Of a DNA stretch of 64,000 nt, positions 63,726-64,000 are shown piece by piece (positions within the stretch are counted from its first letter, which is position 1; the number at the start of each line of letters is the position of its first letter). The notes below the pieces were generated by a model. It made no database searches. It saw nothing but the letters and a program-made list of their open reading frames with translations, and was not told the DNA's origin. Made by a program: the position numbers and the translations under genes. Source of the stretch: Clostridium bornimense (GTDB taxonomy: Bacteria; Bacillota; Clostridia; Clostridiales; Clostridiaceae); contig NZ_HG917869.1 in assembly GCF_000577895.1 (NCBI RefSeq), positions 124,001 through 188,000 on the forward strand, read 5' to 3'.

Positions 63726-64000
63726 ATGGATAAGTTAATTGATAAACTAGTGAAGAATGAAATTTTTAATGAAATTGATAGTAAGATAATAGAAGATATA
63801 ATTTCTGAAGTAGACTACTATATAAATAAATATAATGCAGGTCAAATTATTGCTCAAGAAGAAGATAATTGTAATGCTCTTGGTTTTATACTTAGTGGTA
63901 AAATAGAAATCAAAAGAATATATAGTTGTGGAAAAGAAATTATATTAAATAAATTTGGAGTAGGAGAAGTTTTTGGAGAGGCATTAATTTTTTCTAAAAA
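63726..64000 (+). CDS. Crp/Fnr family regulator (C-terminus outside window)
   Basis: The first 91 codons of a gene cut by the right edge. GTGGAG precedes the ATG. The sequence shows the cyclic-nucleotide-binding beta-roll: AGQIIAQEEDNCNALGFILSGKIEIKR and GVGEVFGEALIF. The DNA-binding HTH would lie beyond the window. Probably cotranscribed with the preceding SGNH-like gene. Confidence 0.75.
   Translation, partial: MDKLIDKLVKNEIFNEIDSKIIEDIISEVDYYINKYNAGQIIAQEEDNCNALGFILSGKIEIKRIYSCGKEIILNKFGVGEVFGEALIFSK

Overview
The window is very AT-rich, with strong purine-rich ribosome binding sites (AGGAGG/AGGTG), mostly ATG/GTG/TTG starts, and typical low-GC Gram-positive gene families: an ECF sigma/DUF4179 pair, BceRS-BceAB, DUF2975-HTH, a T-box leader, PI-PLC and oleate hydratase. 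This fits a Clostridium sensu stricto-type genome. I cannot name the species. No rRNA, tRNA or CRISPR array is visible.

Layout. 0-7.3 kb: a partial uridine kinase-like gene, an ECF sigma/anti-sigma pair behind an ECF-type promoter, a secreted PI-specific phospholipase C, a DUF4153/DUF4173 membrane protein, a DUF2975 membrane protein with its HTH partner, and a polysaccharide deacetylase. 7.4-17.3 kb is an accessory stretch. It holds a pair of unknown proteins (DUF6323/DUF6179-like), a MntA/HepT toxin-antitoxin cassette between short direct repeats, a 110-bp MITE-like element, an acetyltransferase, a hydrolase, a DeoR regulator, and a partition operon whose ParA carries two AbrB-like domains. 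It ends with a decayed IS1595-like element whose ends match the MITE. 17.3-20.7 kb: two TPR-GGDEF proteins without I-sites. 21-26.8 kb: methyltransferases, a cupin protein, dapB, a LysR regulator and asd. 27-36.4 kb: a secreted PL9-type pectate lyase, a DUF1275 protein, a gamma-glutamyl hydrolase, an MFS exporter behind an attenuation-type leader with an encoded leader peptide, TetR plus oleate hydratase, and a LuxR-HTH/DUF2087 regulator. 36.4-42.5 kb: MerR/MATE with a 19-bp-spacer promoter, T-box-controlled glutaminyl-tRNA synthetase, and two tandem secreted CBM21-only proteins. 42.6-52 kb: BceRS-BceAB with a BceR-type box, an orphan S4 paralogue, and LysR plus metE with a MET-box-like palindrome. 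52-64 kb: a cell-surface region with two paralogous secreted proteins ending in LxxTGS-like anchors, a DUF116 protein, an O-antigen-ligase-like protein, a membrane protein with REPMDDLR-type tandem repeats and an RCC1-like propeller, a small paralogue of its membrane anchor, a Rossmann/SGNH-like protein and a truncated Crp/Fnr regulator.

The items most worth following up are the AbrB-AbrB-ParA fusion with an internal start and an operator-like palindrome inside its promoter; the leader peptide/attenuator before the MFS gene; the TIR-defined repeat family tied to a transposase-like gene that has lost its catalytic residues; the palindromes shared by the MntA/HepT cassette and two terminators; and the repeat-rich RCC1-like surface protein. 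Family names come from recalled motifs; no database search was run.
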